Shown: positions 16,994-26,061 of the stretch, one piece after another
Layout: each line of letters starts with the position of its first letter
Numbering within the stretch: the stretch's first letter is position 1
NCBI RefSeq assembly: GCF_017876295.1
Contig: NZ_JAGINT010000002.1
Coordinates: forward strand, 1 to 64,000
Length of the DNA: 64,000 nt
Direction: 5' to 3'
Source: Kribbella aluminosa
GTDB lineage: Bacteria; Actinomycetota; Actinomycetes; Propionibacteriales; Kribbellaceae
Program-made: the position numbers and the translations under genes
The notes under the pieces: generated by a model
What the model was told of the DNA's origin: nothing
Database searches by the model: none
What the model saw: only the letters and a program-made list of their open reading frames with translations

Positions 16994-17877
16994 TGCCGCC
17001 GGACTCCAAAGCCCGGACCGAACACGCCCGGGTCGACAAGGCCTGCCGTACTGCGGGCATTGATGCCGGGGAGGTCGAGTTACTCAGCCTCGGCGACAGC
17101 GGCACCTTCCGGGTCGGTCACGAACTTGTCGCCCGCGTGACGCGCTCGGCCGCCCAGCAGGCCACCGCGCACCGTGAAGTCGCGATCGCCAGATGGCTGG
17201 AGCGCGCAGGGTTGCCCGCCGTCACCGCAGCGGCAGATCCTGTCGACGACGGGGATTACACCGTGACGTTCTGGCACCACCTCCCTGACCTGCGATCGGC
17301 GACCGCGGCCGAGATCGCCACCTACCTCCTCCGCCTCCACGCCCTGACGCCACCAGACGACCTCGCCCTGCAGGGCGTGCAGCCCTTTGTGAGCATCTCC
17401 GACCGCGTCGACGCCGCAGACATCCCAGAAGGCGACAAGCTGTTTCTGCGCCGGCGGCTGTCCGAACTGACCGACCGATGGAACGACGTGGTCTTCGAAC
17501 TGCCGGCCACGACCATCCACGGCGACCCGCATCCCGACAACGTGCTCGCCACCCCGGACGGCACCGTACTCATTCTCGACCTCGAGCGATTCTCGTACGG
17601 ACCACCCGAATGGGACCTCACGCTGATGGCCAGCGAGTACGACTCCTTTCGCTGGATCACCACCGATGACTACCGGGACTACGCCGGCACCTACGGGTAC
17701 GACGTACTCAAGGCCCCTGCCTACGAAACACTTCGCGACATCCGCGAACTGCGCATGACCACCTGGCTCGCGAACAAGGCCGACCAGCACGCCGAGACCA
17801 GAGCCGAGGCGCTTCACCGAATCGCGTGTCTGCGCGGTGATCACGGCCCCAGACCATGGACCTGGGACGGCGGATGA
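16993..17877 (+). CDS. Aminoglycoside phosphotransferase-family kinase
   Basis: A 294-residue small-molecule kinase of the APH/ChoK fold. The Brenner-type catalytic motif is IHGDPHPDNVL (near residue 175) and the magnesium-binding motif is LILDLERFSYGPPEWDL (near 195). The N-terminal lobe has ELVARVTR with a strand-3 Arg where Lys is common. It is coupled to the Xre-TPR gene. The same regulator-kinase pair occurs at 31390-33734, so the kinase probably belongs to the regulatory cassette (for instance to sense or modify a signal) rather than being an antibiotic-resistance gene. The true substrate is unknown. Confidence 0.88.
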   Translation: MPPDSKARTEHARVDKACRTAGIDAGEVELLSLGDSGTFRVGHELVARVTRSAAQQATAHREVAIARWLERAGLPAVTAAADPVDDGDYTVTFWHHLPDLRSATAAEIATYLLRLHALTPPDDLALQGVQPFVSISDRVDAADIPEGDKLFLRRRLSELTDRWNDVVFELPATTIHGDPHPDNVLATPDGTVLILDLERFSYGPPEWDLTLMASEYDSFRWITTDDYRDYAGTYGYDVLKAPAYETLRDIRELRMTTWLANKADQHAETRAEALHRIACLRGDHGPRPWTWDGG

Positions 17878-17904
17878 GCAGAGCTCTGGTCAGCTCACCG
17901 CGGA

Positions 17905-18975
17905 TCAGCCGAACACGATCTCGCGGAACTGATCACGGATCCCCATCAGCGGCTCGCGATCCCGCGTATAGAACAGCTTGTTGGTCAGGAGGGTGGCCCA
18001 CTTGCCGAGCCTCGGCGAGATCCACATCGCTGTCCCAGTAAACCCGTAGTGCACCCAAACATCCTCATCGAGGGCAGCCCCGGGTGCTGGCTGCCAAAAG
18101 AACCCCCGAGAGGCATCGAGATCCCCGGTCTGAATCGAGAGGGACTGGGTCACCCACTCCCGGCCGAAACCATTGTTGGCTGGCGCATCACTGCTCAGCA
18201 TGTATTGCAGGAATCTGCCGAGATCATCGGCGACTGAGAAGACGCCGGCGATTCCGCACACGCCGAGGAGGCGCGCGGAGTAGTCGTGAGGCGTGGCCTT
18301 GATCCGCACGCCGGCCTCGGTGTCAAACTCCGTCGGGGCGCAGCGCACCGCGACGTCGACCGGGAGAGGCCCGAACTGTATGGAAGCCATCCCAAGCGGC
18401 CCCCAGAGCCGCTCCGTCACGAAGCGGTCCAGCGGCTGACCCGACAAGTACTCGACCAGGTACCCAAGAATCAGCGCAGCCCGGTCCGTGTACTCGACCG
18501 CTTCGCCTGGCGGCCGCTGCAGTGCCTCAGCCAGTACGCCCGCCCTGACCACCGCGGGATCGGTACCGTACAGACTTTTCAGGTTGGCTCGCAGCGGGAG
18601 CCCTGCCGTGTGGGTCAGGAGCTGGTGGGCGGTCACCTGTCCCAGCGGGTGTCCTTCGACCTCGGGCCAGAATGGGGCGAGGCGCTGGTCGAGCCGCAGG
18701 TCTCCCGCGGTGACCAGGGCACCGATCGATGCCCACACTGCGAGAACCTTGGTCAGGCTGGCGACATCGAAAACCGTGTCTGGCCGCATCGGCTGATCAG
18801 GCTGATCCGGATCCAGTACGCCGACCACTCCCCCGCCGATTGTGTTATTCACGTCACCGACGCTCCAGACCGCGCCTGGAAAGGCACGGTTGCTATGGCC
18901 AGCCTCGAGAAGGTCCTCGACGCGGTCAGTGCTGAACATGGCGACGTCCCTTTCTGCCGATGGGTCGTCACTCAT
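17905..18975 (-). CDS. Serine beta-lactamase-fold hydrolase (class C-like)
   Basis: A 356-residue esterase/penicillin-binding-like protein. FDVASLTKVLAVWASIG supplies the S-x-x-K nucleophile motif near residue 93, VEYTDRAALILGYLVE the Y-x-D/N motif near 160 and HYGFTGTAMWI the H-x-G-x-T-G motif near 310. There is no signal peptide, so it acts in the cytoplasm. The ATG at 18975 has GGGG upstream, while the ATG at 18939 has AGAAAGGGA; either may be used. It lies 127 bp behind the MurC-like gene at the end of the phosphoramidate operon, with a small hairpin in between. It may hydrolyse or transfer an acyl or peptide group of the product (inference). Confidence 0.83.
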   Translation of the reverse strand: MSDDPSAERDVAMFSTDRVEDLLEAGHSNRAFPGAVWSVGDVNNTIGGGVVGVLDPDQPDQPMRPDTVFDVASLTKVLAVWASIGALVTAGDLRLDQRLAPFWPEVEGHPLGQVTAHQLLTHTAGLPLRANLKSLYGTDPAVVRAGVLAEALQRPPGEAVEYTDRAALILGYLVEYLSGQPLDRFVTERLWGPLGMASIQFGPLPVDVAVRCAPTEFDTEAGVRIKATPHDYSARLLGVCGIAGVFSVADDLGRFLQYMLSSDAPANNGFGREWVTQSLSIQTGDLDASRGFFWQPAPGAALDEDVWVHYGFTGTAMWISPRLGKWATLLTNKLFYTRDREPLMGIRDQFREIVFG

Positions 18976-19036
18976 CGCCCCTGTGATGCAGCCGGGATGA
19001 ACAGGATCACGGTCACGAGAGGGGTTGCGGTCTTCG

Positions 19037-19053
19037 ACCCCGATGGTCGGGGT
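19037..19053. terminator. Small GC hairpin between MurC-like and beta-lactamase-like genes
   Basis: ACCCCGA-TGG-TCGGGGT is a 7-bp stem with a 3-base loop and no T-run. It could weaken readthrough into the hydrolase gene. Confidence 0.35.
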
Positions 19054-19102
19054 TCTCGGCTAGACGCTCACTTGCAGTTGGCACTGGGCTGCCTGCGTGC
19101 GG

Positions 19103-20443
19103 TTAGCCCGTGACGATTTGCTCGGCGAGGAGGGTGATGTCTCCGGCGCCGACGAGCACGATGGCGTCACCGGATTCTGTGTGGGTGGCCAGATCGGTGG
19201 CCAGTGCGCTGCGATCGGTGGCGTAGTGGAATCCCGAGCCAGGCAGGGCCGTGGCGATGTCGAGGCTGGACACGTGGTCCCAGGCTGCGGGATCTTCTCG
19301 TGCCGGATAGATGGGTTCGAGGTAGGTCACGTCGGCGAGGGTGAGTGACTGGGCGAACTCGGTGGTGAACTGCTGGGTGCGGGAGAAGAGGTGTGGCTGG
19401 AAGACGGCGATGACGCGACCGGTGGTGACGGAGCGGGCGGCTTGCAGGACCGCTGCCACCTCGGTCGGGTGGTGTGCATAGTCGTCGAACACCTTGGCGC
19501 CGTTTGTAGTGTGACCGCGCAGCTCGAATCGCCGTGCAAGGCCGGGGAAGGTTGCGAGCGCCTCTCGGATCGCCTCGGGGCTGCAGCCGAGTTCGCGGGC
19601 TACGCGGACGACGAGGGCAGCGTTCTCGGCGTTGTGCCAGCCCGGAAGGCTGAGGTCGTAGGTTTCATCGTCAAGGACGAACGCGGTGGGGTTGGCGGTC
19701 CTGGCTGGGACCGCGGTGACCAGTTCGGGCAGTCGTTCGCCGAGTTCGTCGGCGGCCTGCTGGGATCCGACGGTGAGATCGGCGCCCTTGGCGAATCGGG
19801 CAAGGACGTCGGCGACGTCGTCCTTGCTTTCGTAGCCGCCTGCGTCACCGACGTGATCCAGATCGACGTTGGTGATGAGTGCGATGTTGACTGCGTAGTC
19901 CAGCAGGCTGCGGTCGGACTCATCTGCCTCGATAACCAACAGCCGACCGGCGCCGGCGCGGGCGTGAAGGGCCGGTTTCCGCAGCAGACCACCGACGATG
20001 TAGGTGGGCTGAAGACCCGCCTGGTCCAACACGTAAGCCAGCAGCGCGGCAGTGGTTGTCTTCCCGTGCGCTCCGGCGACAGCAATGGTGCGGTTCATCC
20101 GGGTCAGCTGTGCCAGGAGCGCGGAGCGGTGGAGCTCGGTCAGTCCACGCTCATTGGCAGCGGCGCGCTCTACGTTGTCGGAGCGGATGGCGCTGGAGTA
20201 GACGATCTCGCCAGCTGCGGGGAGGTTGCCCGTGTCGTGGCCGAGGTGGAGTTCGATCAGCCCGGTGTCATGAAGGGAGTCGAAGAAGATTGACCGCTTC
20301 GTGTCCGATCCAGAGACGGTCGCTCCGAGCTGGGCGGCGACGAGCGCGAGACCGCTCATGCCACAGCCGCCGATCCCGACGAAATGGACCCGGCGACCGG
20401 TCCAGAGCTTGGACTCGTCGAACTGCTCACCAACTGCGGACAC
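19103..20443 (-). CDS. MurC-like amino-acid ligase, paralogue in a biosynthetic operon
   Basis: A 446-residue Mur ligase with all three domains. VHFVGIGGCGMSGLALV is the Rossmann loop for the UDP-sugar in MurC. AVAGAHGKTTTAALL is the ATP P-loop (near residue 123). VIEADESDRSLL and NVDLDHVGD are catalytic metal-site regions, and VFDDYAHHPTEV with VFQPHLFSRTQQF are MurC hallmarks. It looks catalytically complete. MurC normally adds L-alanine to UDP-MurNAc, but here it is the seventh gene of an operon devoted to phosphoramidate chemistry, so it probably attaches an amino acid to a pathway intermediate. The start is GTG at 20443 with GAAGGAG close upstream. The gap to the HIT gene is 42 bp. Confidence 0.88.
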   Translation of the reverse strand: MSAVGEQFDESKLWTGRRVHFVGIGGCGMSGLALVAAQLGATVSGSDTKRSIFFDSLHDTGLIELHLGHDTGNLPAAGEIVYSSAIRSDNVERAAANERGLTELHRSALLAQLTRMNRTIAVAGAHGKTTTAALLAYVLDQAGLQPTYIVGGLLRKPALHARAGAGRLLVIEADESDRSLLDYAVNIALITNVDLDHVGDAGGYESKDDVADVLARFAKGADLTVGSQQAADELGERLPELVTAVPARTANPTAFVLDDETYDLSLPGWHNAENAALVVRVARELGCSPEAIREALATFPGLARRFELRGHTTNGAKVFDDYAHHPTEVAAVLQAARSVTTGRVIAVFQPHLFSRTQQFTTEFAQSLTLADVTYLEPIYPAREDPAAWDHVSSLDIATALPGSGFHYATDRSALATDLATHTESGDAIVLVGAGDITLLAEQIVTG

Positions 20444-20485
20444 AAGACTCCTTCGTTGTGTGCTCAACTGGACTGCTCATAGTCG

Positions 20486-20806
20486 CTATGGTTCGTACCG
20501 CGGAACCACGTGAATGTGAGCGTGGCCGACGGTCTGGCCGGCGACATCCCCGATGTTGATCCTGACTGTCCATCCGTCCGGCTGAAATTCGCCTTGCAGA
20601 TAGGACCGGGCGGAGTCTACCAACGTCCACATCTCAGCTTTGACATCTGCAGGGATCTCGAAGTAGTCGGCGGTGTGTTCGAGCGGGACGACCAGCAGGT
20701 GGCCCCGGCTTCTGGGATAGGCGTCGGCGATCACCGCTGCGGAGCCTGAACGTGGCAGGTCGGTTGGTTCGGTCAGCCTCGAGCAGAACGGGCACTGGCA
20801 GGTCAT
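20486..20806 (-). CDS. Histidine-triad (HIT) nucleotide hydrolase/transferase
   Basis: A 106-residue HIT protein has an N-terminal CQCPFC cysteine cluster, the substrate strand GHLLVVPLEH and the active-site triad HAHIHVVP at the very end. HINT-type members are nucleoside phosphoramidases that cleave P-N bonds of nucleotide phosphoramidates, and other members transfer nucleotides. The gene sits in an operon predicted to make cytidine diphosphoramidate, so it may cleave or transfer the nucleotide from that intermediate (inference). The ATG overlaps the stop of the second Mur ligase (ATGA). It is shorter than free-standing HINT proteins, but the catalytic part is complete. Confidence 0.9.
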   Translation of the reverse strand: MTCQCPFCSRLTEPTDLPRSGSAAVIADAYPRSRGHLLVVPLEHTADYFEIPADVKAEMWTLVDSARSYLQGEFQPDGWTVRINIGDVAGQTVGHAHIHVVPRYEP

Positions 20807-22278
20807 CTGGAACCTGCGTGATGCTGTGGAGGGCACTGCCTGGAGGCGGTGGTCTGCAGGCGACGGTGGATCTGCACAAAGACGTGGTGGCTGGAGTCGT
20901 ACCCGGCGGTGACGTATACCTGTGGCGCAGCAGAGCTCAGGGCTGGCGCGACGATCTCGTCGGGATTGCTCACTGCTTGTGCGGAGCCGCCTTGTGCGTG
21001 GATCAAGTCGACGAGGTCAACCGCGGCCGCGGGATGCTCCGCGCCGCCGCAGAGGGTCGAGGCGCCGGCTACCGGCAAGATGTAGACGAAGTCTGCTTGC
21101 GCGGCGGCGGTCGCCCAGGACTGGAGGTCGCGCCGGTTACGTCGGCCCCACGGCGAGATCACCGCGGTAATGAGTTGTCGGGGATGACGCTGGCGTAGCG
21201 CCTCGAGGAGGCTTTCCAGCTGGACCGGCAGGCGGGCGTTGTCGTCGTACACCGATAGTCCGGGCTCGGAGTGGACTCTGGTCATGCGCCGCTGCGGCAG
21301 CCTGGCGGTGGCAAGGCCGGCCCGGATGTCGCTGTCGCTCATCCCGGCGCAGCGGGCCGCGACCACCGCCATCGCGGCCGCAGTCGCAGCATGGTTGCCG
21401 GCCAGTGGCACTTCGAAGACATCTCGGCCGGTCGTCGCACCGGTGTGGGACAGAGCGAATCGTGTGACCTCCGGGGTCGCGTTCTCGACGCTGAACTGCC
21501 AGTAGGCCTCCCCTGGCGAACCGATGACCTGCGTGGAGACCCCTGACCCGTGGTGTTTCAAGAACGCAGTGCCCAGTGTGTACTTGGCCAGCTCCGCCGC
21601 GGCGCTGGCACTGATGACGATGTGATCGAGGCTCTCGACCACTTCCGTCAGGAAGACTCTCAGCGAGACGGCGAACCCTTCGGTGCCGGGCCCGAAATGG
21701 TCTTCGTGGTTCGGGGCGATATTGAGGATCATTGCGATCTTCGGCGAAAGCGCCAGGTAGGCGTCTTGGTACTCGCAGGCTTCGGTGATGGCCCAGGGTC
21801 CCGTGCCGAGCCGAGCGCCGCACAGTGTGTCGTCGACGTCGGCACCGATATAGCAGGACGGCGTGGTGGGGGCGAACACCGCAGTGGTGATGGCGGCCGC
21901 ACTGGATTTTCCGACCGATCCGATCACGGCGACTTGGTCTTTGCCGAAGCGTTCGAAGACGTGCTGCACGAACTCTAGCCGTTGCAGCCGGATGGGTTGT
22001 CTGCCTGGGGCGGTCGGTCCGGGGGCAGTGCCAGCCGGTCTGGGGAGTTCGACGGTGGTGGAGGCCACGACGGCGTCGGCCTGGTCGGGGATCTGGTTGC
22101 TACCGGCCACTATCGTGGCGCCGTGGGCGCGCAGGAGTTCGGTTCGGTGGTTGTCCACGAGGTCGTCCCCGGTCACCTCGTACCCGGATTGGAGGGCGAG
22201 CGATGCGGCCGGGGCGATACCTTTGCCTGCTACGCCACTGAAGTGGACCTTGGCGCGGGAGGTCAGCCGAGTCGGCAC
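20803..22278 (-). CDS. Second Mur-ligase-family enzyme, diverged
   Basis: A 491-residue member of the MurC/Mpl group. KVHFSGVAGKGIAPAASLAL replaces the usual GIGGxGM loop. AVIGSVGKSSAAAIT is a P-loop with GKS in place of GKT. ILNIAPNHEDHFG resembles the central metal-site motif, and GLSVYDDNARLPVQLESLLEAL replaces DDYAHHPTE, lacking the paired His. It is therefore a Mur ligase with an altered substrate site, perhaps an amino-acid or peptide ligase. The start is GTG at 22278, 16 bp inside the end of the cytidylyltransferase gene. Two unlike Mur ligases in one operon suggest two sequential acyl-phosphate-driven condensations. Confidence 0.8.
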   Translation of the reverse strand: MPTRLTSRAKVHFSGVAGKGIAPAASLALQSGYEVTGDDLVDNHRTELLRAHGATIVAGSNQIPDQADAVVASTTVELPRPAGTAPGPTAPGRQPIRLQRLEFVQHVFERFGKDQVAVIGSVGKSSAAAITTAVFAPTTPSCYIGADVDDTLCGARLGTGPWAITEACEYQDAYLALSPKIAMILNIAPNHEDHFGPGTEGFAVSLRVFLTEVVESLDHIVISASAAAELAKYTLGTAFLKHHGSGVSTQVIGSPGEAYWQFSVENATPEVTRFALSHTGATTGRDVFEVPLAGNHAATAAAMAVVAARCAGMSDSDIRAGLATARLPQRRMTRVHSEPGLSVYDDNARLPVQLESLLEALRQRHPRQLITAVISPWGRRNRRDLQSWATAAAQADFVYILPVAGASTLCGGAEHPAAAVDLVDLIHAQGGSAQAVSNPDEIVAPALSSAAPQVYVTAGYDSSHHVFVQIHRRLQTTASRQCPPQHHAGSR

Positions 22279-23039
22279 AGTGAGGTCAGCTCCCCGGTGG
22301 CGTGCAGGCGGGTGTAGGTGTCGAGGTCGCTGGTGGTGTCGACCTCAAGCCAGCCTCCGTGAACTGGGACCCCTGCGATGTGCCCGCCAGCGGTGAGCCA
22401 TCTGTTCAGCCAGGTGGTCATATCCCACAGACCGGGCGAAGGCGCTACGTCGAGGGGTTCGGCACGTAGGGCATCGCGGTAGAGGTTGAAGAACTGCTCT
22501 TGTGCGGATCGGTCGATCCTGATGAGGCCCATGAACTGGCCCTGGATGTCGTCGACCGTGGCCGCGGGTTGGCCGATTTCGGTGATTCGCCAGTCTGGGG
22601 TCCGGCGCAGTGATTCGGCATCGGCCAGAACGTTGTCCATGCGGTGTTGCCACAGCCGTTGCCAGTCAGTGTTGACCGCGATGGCGATCCCGTCGTGGTC
22701 GTGGGAGATGAGCGCCTGCAGGACCCTCGGTTCGAACACGATGTCGCTGTAGGCGACGATGACAGGGCCGGTGAGATGCGGTACGGCCTGCAGGAGGCTG
22801 TAGGCGATCCCAGTGGTCTGCCACCAGTCGTTGTGGACAACGTTCAGGTCCTGTGTGGGCAGCCGGTCCGCGCGGTAGCCCGTCACAACGGTCACTCGGT
22901 CGATGCCATGGGCACGTAACTGGGTGACGGTCCGGTCGAACAGGGTCCGGCCGCCGAGCTCGACCATCGATTTCGGGAGGTCCTCGGTGGTCGCACCAAG
23001 GCGGGAACCGCGTCCCGCGGCCAGGATGATCGCTTCCAT
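22263..23039 (-). CDS. Nucleotidyltransferase, CTP:phosphoglutamine cytidylyltransferase-like
   Basis: A 258-residue sugar-nucleotidyltransferase-fold protein has the N-terminal pyrophosphorylase loop AIILAAGRGSRLG, LPKSMVELGGRTL, VVTGYRADRL, HNDWWQTTGIAYSLLQA and VIVAYSDIVFEP (metal-binding D). This is the LicC-like group that includes Campylobacter Cj1416, which joins CMP to L-glutamine phosphate. The neighbours on its 5' side match the other two enzymes of that pathway in consecutive order, which makes the assignment much stronger than the fold alone. The ATG at 23039 overlaps the hydrolase stop (TGATG). Confidence 0.85.
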   Translation of the reverse strand: MEAIILAAGRGSRLGATTEDLPKSMVELGGRTLFDRTVTQLRAHGIDRVTVVTGYRADRLPTQDLNVVHNDWWQTTGIAYSLLQAVPHLTGPVIVAYSDIVFEPRVLQALISHDHDGIAIAVNTDWQRLWQHRMDNVLADAESLRRTPDWRITEIGQPAATVDDIQGQFMGLIRIDRSAQEQFFNLYRDALRAEPLDVAPSPGLWDMTTWLNRWLTAGGHIAGVPVHGGWLEVDTTSDLDTYTRLHATGELTSLCRLG

Positions 23040-23689
23040 CACTGTCCTCCAGCGAGGTGTTGAAGGACCCGGTCGGCGTAGCCGCCGGCAGGTTCTCGTT
23101 CGGGGTGCCACATCAGTCCCCACTGCCTTTCGGTTGGGTGAGTGAAGGCCTCGACGGTTCCGTCGTCGGCCTCGGCCAGGACCTTGATCCCGGCCGGAAG
23201 TGAACGTTTGGTAATGACCCAGTCGTGGTGGGAGGTGACCTCGAACCTCGCTGGCCAGGTCCAGGGCATCGGTGCGGCGACCGGCATCGTGCGGACGCTG
23301 TGCTGGGTGCCGGCGTGACCAGAACGACGGACGAGGTGCGCCCCGAGTCGGGCGGCGAGTAGTTGCGCTCCGCGGCACACCCCCAGTACTGGGATCTGCT
23401 GGGCCGCGGCGAGTTCGATCGCGACGAGTTCGGCTTCGTCACGGTGCGGGTATGTGTCGGATGCGTCAGGCAGGGTCGCCAGGTTGTTCCCGCCGGACAG
23501 GATCAGCATCCGGATCGGCACCAGCTGGAGGAGGTGCCGGATTGTCGGTGGATGGTTCGGTAGCGGCAGGACGGCCAGTTGCTGCTCGGCCAGTCGCTGG
23601 ATCCAGCGTTGGTCGAGGTAGTCGCCGGTCTCGCCGCGGTGCGGCACGGTGGTCACCCGTTGGGTGATCGCGACGTAGCGTGGGTTCAC
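23039..23689 (-). CDS. Class I glutamine-amidotransferase-fold hydrolase, gamma-glutamyl-CDP-amidate hydrolase-like
   Basis: A 216-residue peptidase C26-type protein. The start VAITQRV...GDYLDQRWIQRLAEQ resembles the ISQR...DSLDQ opening of Campylobacter Cj1417. LILSGGNNLATLP follows. GVCRGAQLLAARLG holds the nucleophile Cys (near residue 102), and GLMWHPERE holds the catalytic His and Glu (near 191). Cj1417 removes glutamate from gamma-glutamyl-CDP-amidate and leaves cytidine diphosphoramidate. The GTG start at 23689 overlaps the kinase stop as GTGA. Without the neighbours it would be called a gamma-glutamyl-GABA hydrolase. Confidence 0.85.
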   Translation of the reverse strand: MNPRYVAITQRVTTVPHRGETGDYLDQRWIQRLAEQQLAVLPLPNHPPTIRHLLQLVPIRMLILSGGNNLATLPDASDTYPHRDEAELVAIELAAAQQIPVLGVCRGAQLLAARLGAHLVRRSGHAGTQHSVRTMPVAAPMPWTWPARFEVTSHHDWVITKRSLPAGIKVLAEADDGTVEAFTHPTERQWGLMWHPEREPAGGYADRVLQHLAGGQ

Positions 23690-26061
23690 GACACGATGTC
23701 GATCGTCTGGGAGGCACAGTTGAGGTGCACCGACCGGGCTCGGGTGAGCTGGTCGTAGATGGTCTGTCCGACGCCCATCGCGGCGGGGACGCCAGCCTCG
23801 GCGCAGCGAACTGCCAGGTGGGAGTTCGCGCCTCCGTACAGGGTGATGATGCCTCGGACCCGGCGAGAGAACAGCCACTCGAACCCGGGGTCTGCGCTGG
23901 TCAGAACCACGATGCCGTCCAGGTCGTCGTCCGGTTGCGGTGCGACTTTGACCAGGCCCGCCGCGGACCCTGTTCCGACGTAGGTGGGCTGTCCGTGGCC
24001 GGTGGCGAAGCAGCGGACGTCCAGCGGGTCGGCCATCGTGGCGGGAAGATGGAGCCGCTGGGTGACGGCGTACCGCTCTCGGCGCACCTCCACCCGGTCG
24101 CGCAGCTGAGCCGCGGACAGTGACCCGGCCCTCAGGCCACGCACGTCCCTGAGGCGCCAGAACGCGACATCGTCGGGCGTGTGTCCGAGGCTCTCCCCCA
24201 CCGTTTGCAGGCAGGTCAGGATGTCGCTGATCCAGGCCGACAGTTCGAACTTGCCCAGCTCTCGCGCGGTGATCGCCGACCGGATGAATCCAGTCAAGGC
24301 AGTGGCATCGAGGTTCAGTCCGATCCGGGTGAGTGCCGATGTGACGGTCTGCGGATCGGCGGTGAATAGTGGGCTGCTCGGCTGTCCAAGGTCCAGTGCC
24401 GTTGCCGCAAGCGGACTCGCGCTGGTCACGAAGGGCCGCAGGTACAGCTCGGGGGCATCCCCGTAGCGCGGCACCGCCGGATCGTAGGTCCCAGGGCGCA
24501 GATGCCCGTACGTCTGGACGAAGGTCTCCCAGTCCAGCGTGCCGTCGGCGACCGCAGCGCCGTCGGCACGTAGCTGGGCACTGACCGTGCTGAGCGACTG
24601 CATGAACTGTTCGACCGAGGTCGTCGACGCCAGGCCGGCTGTCACCGCGGTTCGGGTGAGCGCCGTCGCAAGGAATGCCGCCCGTGCGGTGTGCGCGAAC
24701 GGCACCGCGATCGAGGTCTGGATCTCGCGCAGCAGATAGTCGGCCCTGTGTAAGGGGTTGACGAAGCGGTTTCTGCAGGCGATCCGGTGCAGAGCGGCCA
24801 GCCCAACCTGCCGCGCGTCTCGGTCGACCCTGCCTAGTCCCGCAGCGGTGATGGCGGTCAGGGCCGCACGCAACTCGGCGCGGTGGGTCTGCAGCAGGCC
24901 CGCGGCGGCGGTCAGAGTGTCCAGACGCTCGTCGAGGTCGAAGGTGGTGGCAGTGGTCGCGACGTCGAACTCGATGCGGTCGTGCAGGTGTGGCTCAGCG
25001 GCAAGTTGCTCGAGCTGGATTCCGACGATGCGACGCGCGGCCGCAAACGGCAACCGGGCAGGGATGAAGGACAGCAGACTCGCCCGGACATCGATGTATG
25101 GCTGGCCAGCGAAGTCGTGGAGGAGCTCGATCCCGCACAGATCGCGGTAGCCGTACTGGGCACGCTGGATCGCCCAGGTGCGGTTGGTGATCACTTCCCG
25201 ATACAGCGACATCGCGAGCGGGCGGGGTCGCTGGCCGATCATCTCGGCAGGATTCCAGTCGGCCATGTTGCTGAACCACGGCGCCAGGCCCAGCAGTGCC
25301 GGCTGTCCATTGCGCCGCTCGGCCTCCAGCCGGTAGGCGCACGTGTCGACTGCTCTGCGAACCGCTCGATCAGCATCTGGGGGCGGCGGCTGGCGCAGGA
25401 CGAGCGGCCGGACCTGCAGGAGGTGGGTACGGCGGTCAGTATCGAGAAGAAGCTCGAGGTCGAGCTGGTCGCTGCCGGTGGCATTCTCCACCGCTTCGAC
25501 GGTGCGCATGAGCTGCCGAACCAGCGGCGGACCGATCGTCTCGGGTCGTCCGTGCGCCAGGTACCAGGTCTCGGCCGGGCCACGGCCTGAGGTGATCGCG
25601 TCGCTTGTTCCGGAGACCTCGTCGACAGCAAGCACGTAGTAAGGCGCGCCGGTCGCGGCGACTCGAGTGGTGACGACTGCCGCGGCCGATACCGCGGCGA
25701 TGTATCGCTGGACGAACACGTAGCTGTCGTCGCGGTCGTCGCCGTAGGAACTGAACACCTGGTCGATCGCCGCCTGCAGGACGTCGGGAGCGGCCTGCTC
25801 CGGTATCGCGAAGCTGTCGTACTTGCCGGCCGCCGATGAGGTCTCTGTGTCCTCGCCGGTCGCCGAGCTACGTACGATTAACGCGCTGCCCTGATACTCA
25901 GCGGCGAGGAAGCCGACTACGATCGGGCCTCTGGTACGCCAGTTCCCACGGGAAATGATGTGGCCGCGATCAATGGTGGCCGACGCGATCAACGGAGCAA
26001 GGCGGCGCAGTGTTAACGCCTTGGTGGACAGCAAGTCACCCGTCTTCGCCGTTGAAATCAC
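23686..26061 (-). CDS. PEP-synthase-like kinase, L-glutamine kinase (Cj1418-like) candidate
   Basis: A 791-residue protein with two parts. The N-terminal ATP-grasp domain of pyruvate-phosphate-dikinase type includes ALIVRSSATGEDTETSSAAGKYDSF near residue 62 and LDLELLLDTDRRTHLLQVRPL near 230. The C-terminal swivelling phosphohistidine domain includes GIITLYGGANSHLAVRCAEAGVPAAMG, His near 747. A central helical region links them. The same layout is found in Campylobacter Cj1418, which phosphorylates the side-chain amide of L-glutamine through a phosphohistidine. Rifampicin phosphotransferase and PEP synthase share the fold, but the two following genes decide for glutamine kinase. The GTG start at 26061 overlaps the stop of the preceding gene (GTGA). 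Confidence 0.83.
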   Translation of the reverse strand: MISTAKTGDLLSTKALTLRRLAPLIASATIDRGHIISRGNWRTRGPIVVGFLAAEYQGSALIVRSSATGEDTETSSAAGKYDSFAIPEQAAPDVLQAAIDQVFSSYGDDRDDSYVFVQRYIAAVSAAAVVTTRVAATGAPYYVLAVDEVSGTSDAITSGRGPAETWYLAHGRPETIGPPLVRQLMRTVEAVENATGSDQLDLELLLDTDRRTHLLQVRPLVLRQPPPPDADRAVRRAVDTCAYRLEAERRNGQPALLGLAPWFSNMADWNPAEMIGQRPRPLAMSLYREVITNRTWAIQRAQYGYRDLCGIELLHDFAGQPYIDVRASLLSFIPARLPFAAARRIVGIQLEQLAAEPHLHDRIEFDVATTATTFDLDERLDTLTAAAGLLQTHRAELRAALTAITAAGLGRVDRDARQVGLAALHRIACRNRFVNPLHRADYLLREIQTSIAVPFAHTARAAFLATALTRTAVTAGLASTTSVEQFMQSLSTVSAQLRADGAAVADGTLDWETFVQTYGHLRPGTYDPAVPRYGDAPELYLRPFVTSASPLAATALDLGQPSSPLFTADPQTVTSALTRIGLNLDATALTGFIRSAITARELGKFELSAWISDILTCLQTVGESLGHTPDDVAFWRLRDVRGLRAGSLSAAQLRDRVEVRRERYAVTQRLHLPATMADPLDVRCFATGHGQPTYVGTGSAAGLVKVAPQPDDDLDGIVVLTSADPGFEWLFSRRVRGIITLYGGANSHLAVRCAEAGVPAAMGVGQTIYDQLTRARSVHLNCASQTIDIVS

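Noticed and set aside
16993..17877. Antibiotic-resistance aminoglycoside kinase
   Set aside because: The APH fold is certain, but coupling to an Xre-TPR gene and the repeated pair at 31390-33734 make a cassette function more likely; resistance is not claimed.
19391..20293. 300-codon plus-strand frame opposite the MurC-like gene
   Set aside because: Antisense shadow of a well-supported Mur ligase; Gly/Val-rich sequence without a domain.
19103..20443. Housekeeping murC of the dcw cluster
   Set aside because: None of the neighbours (murG, ftsQ, ftsZ) is present; the gene is embedded in a different operon, so it is a paralogue.
23039..23689. Gamma-glutamyl-GABA hydrolase of putrescine catabolism
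   Set aside because: No other putrescine-pathway genes are nearby, while both neighbours fit the phosphoramidate pathway.
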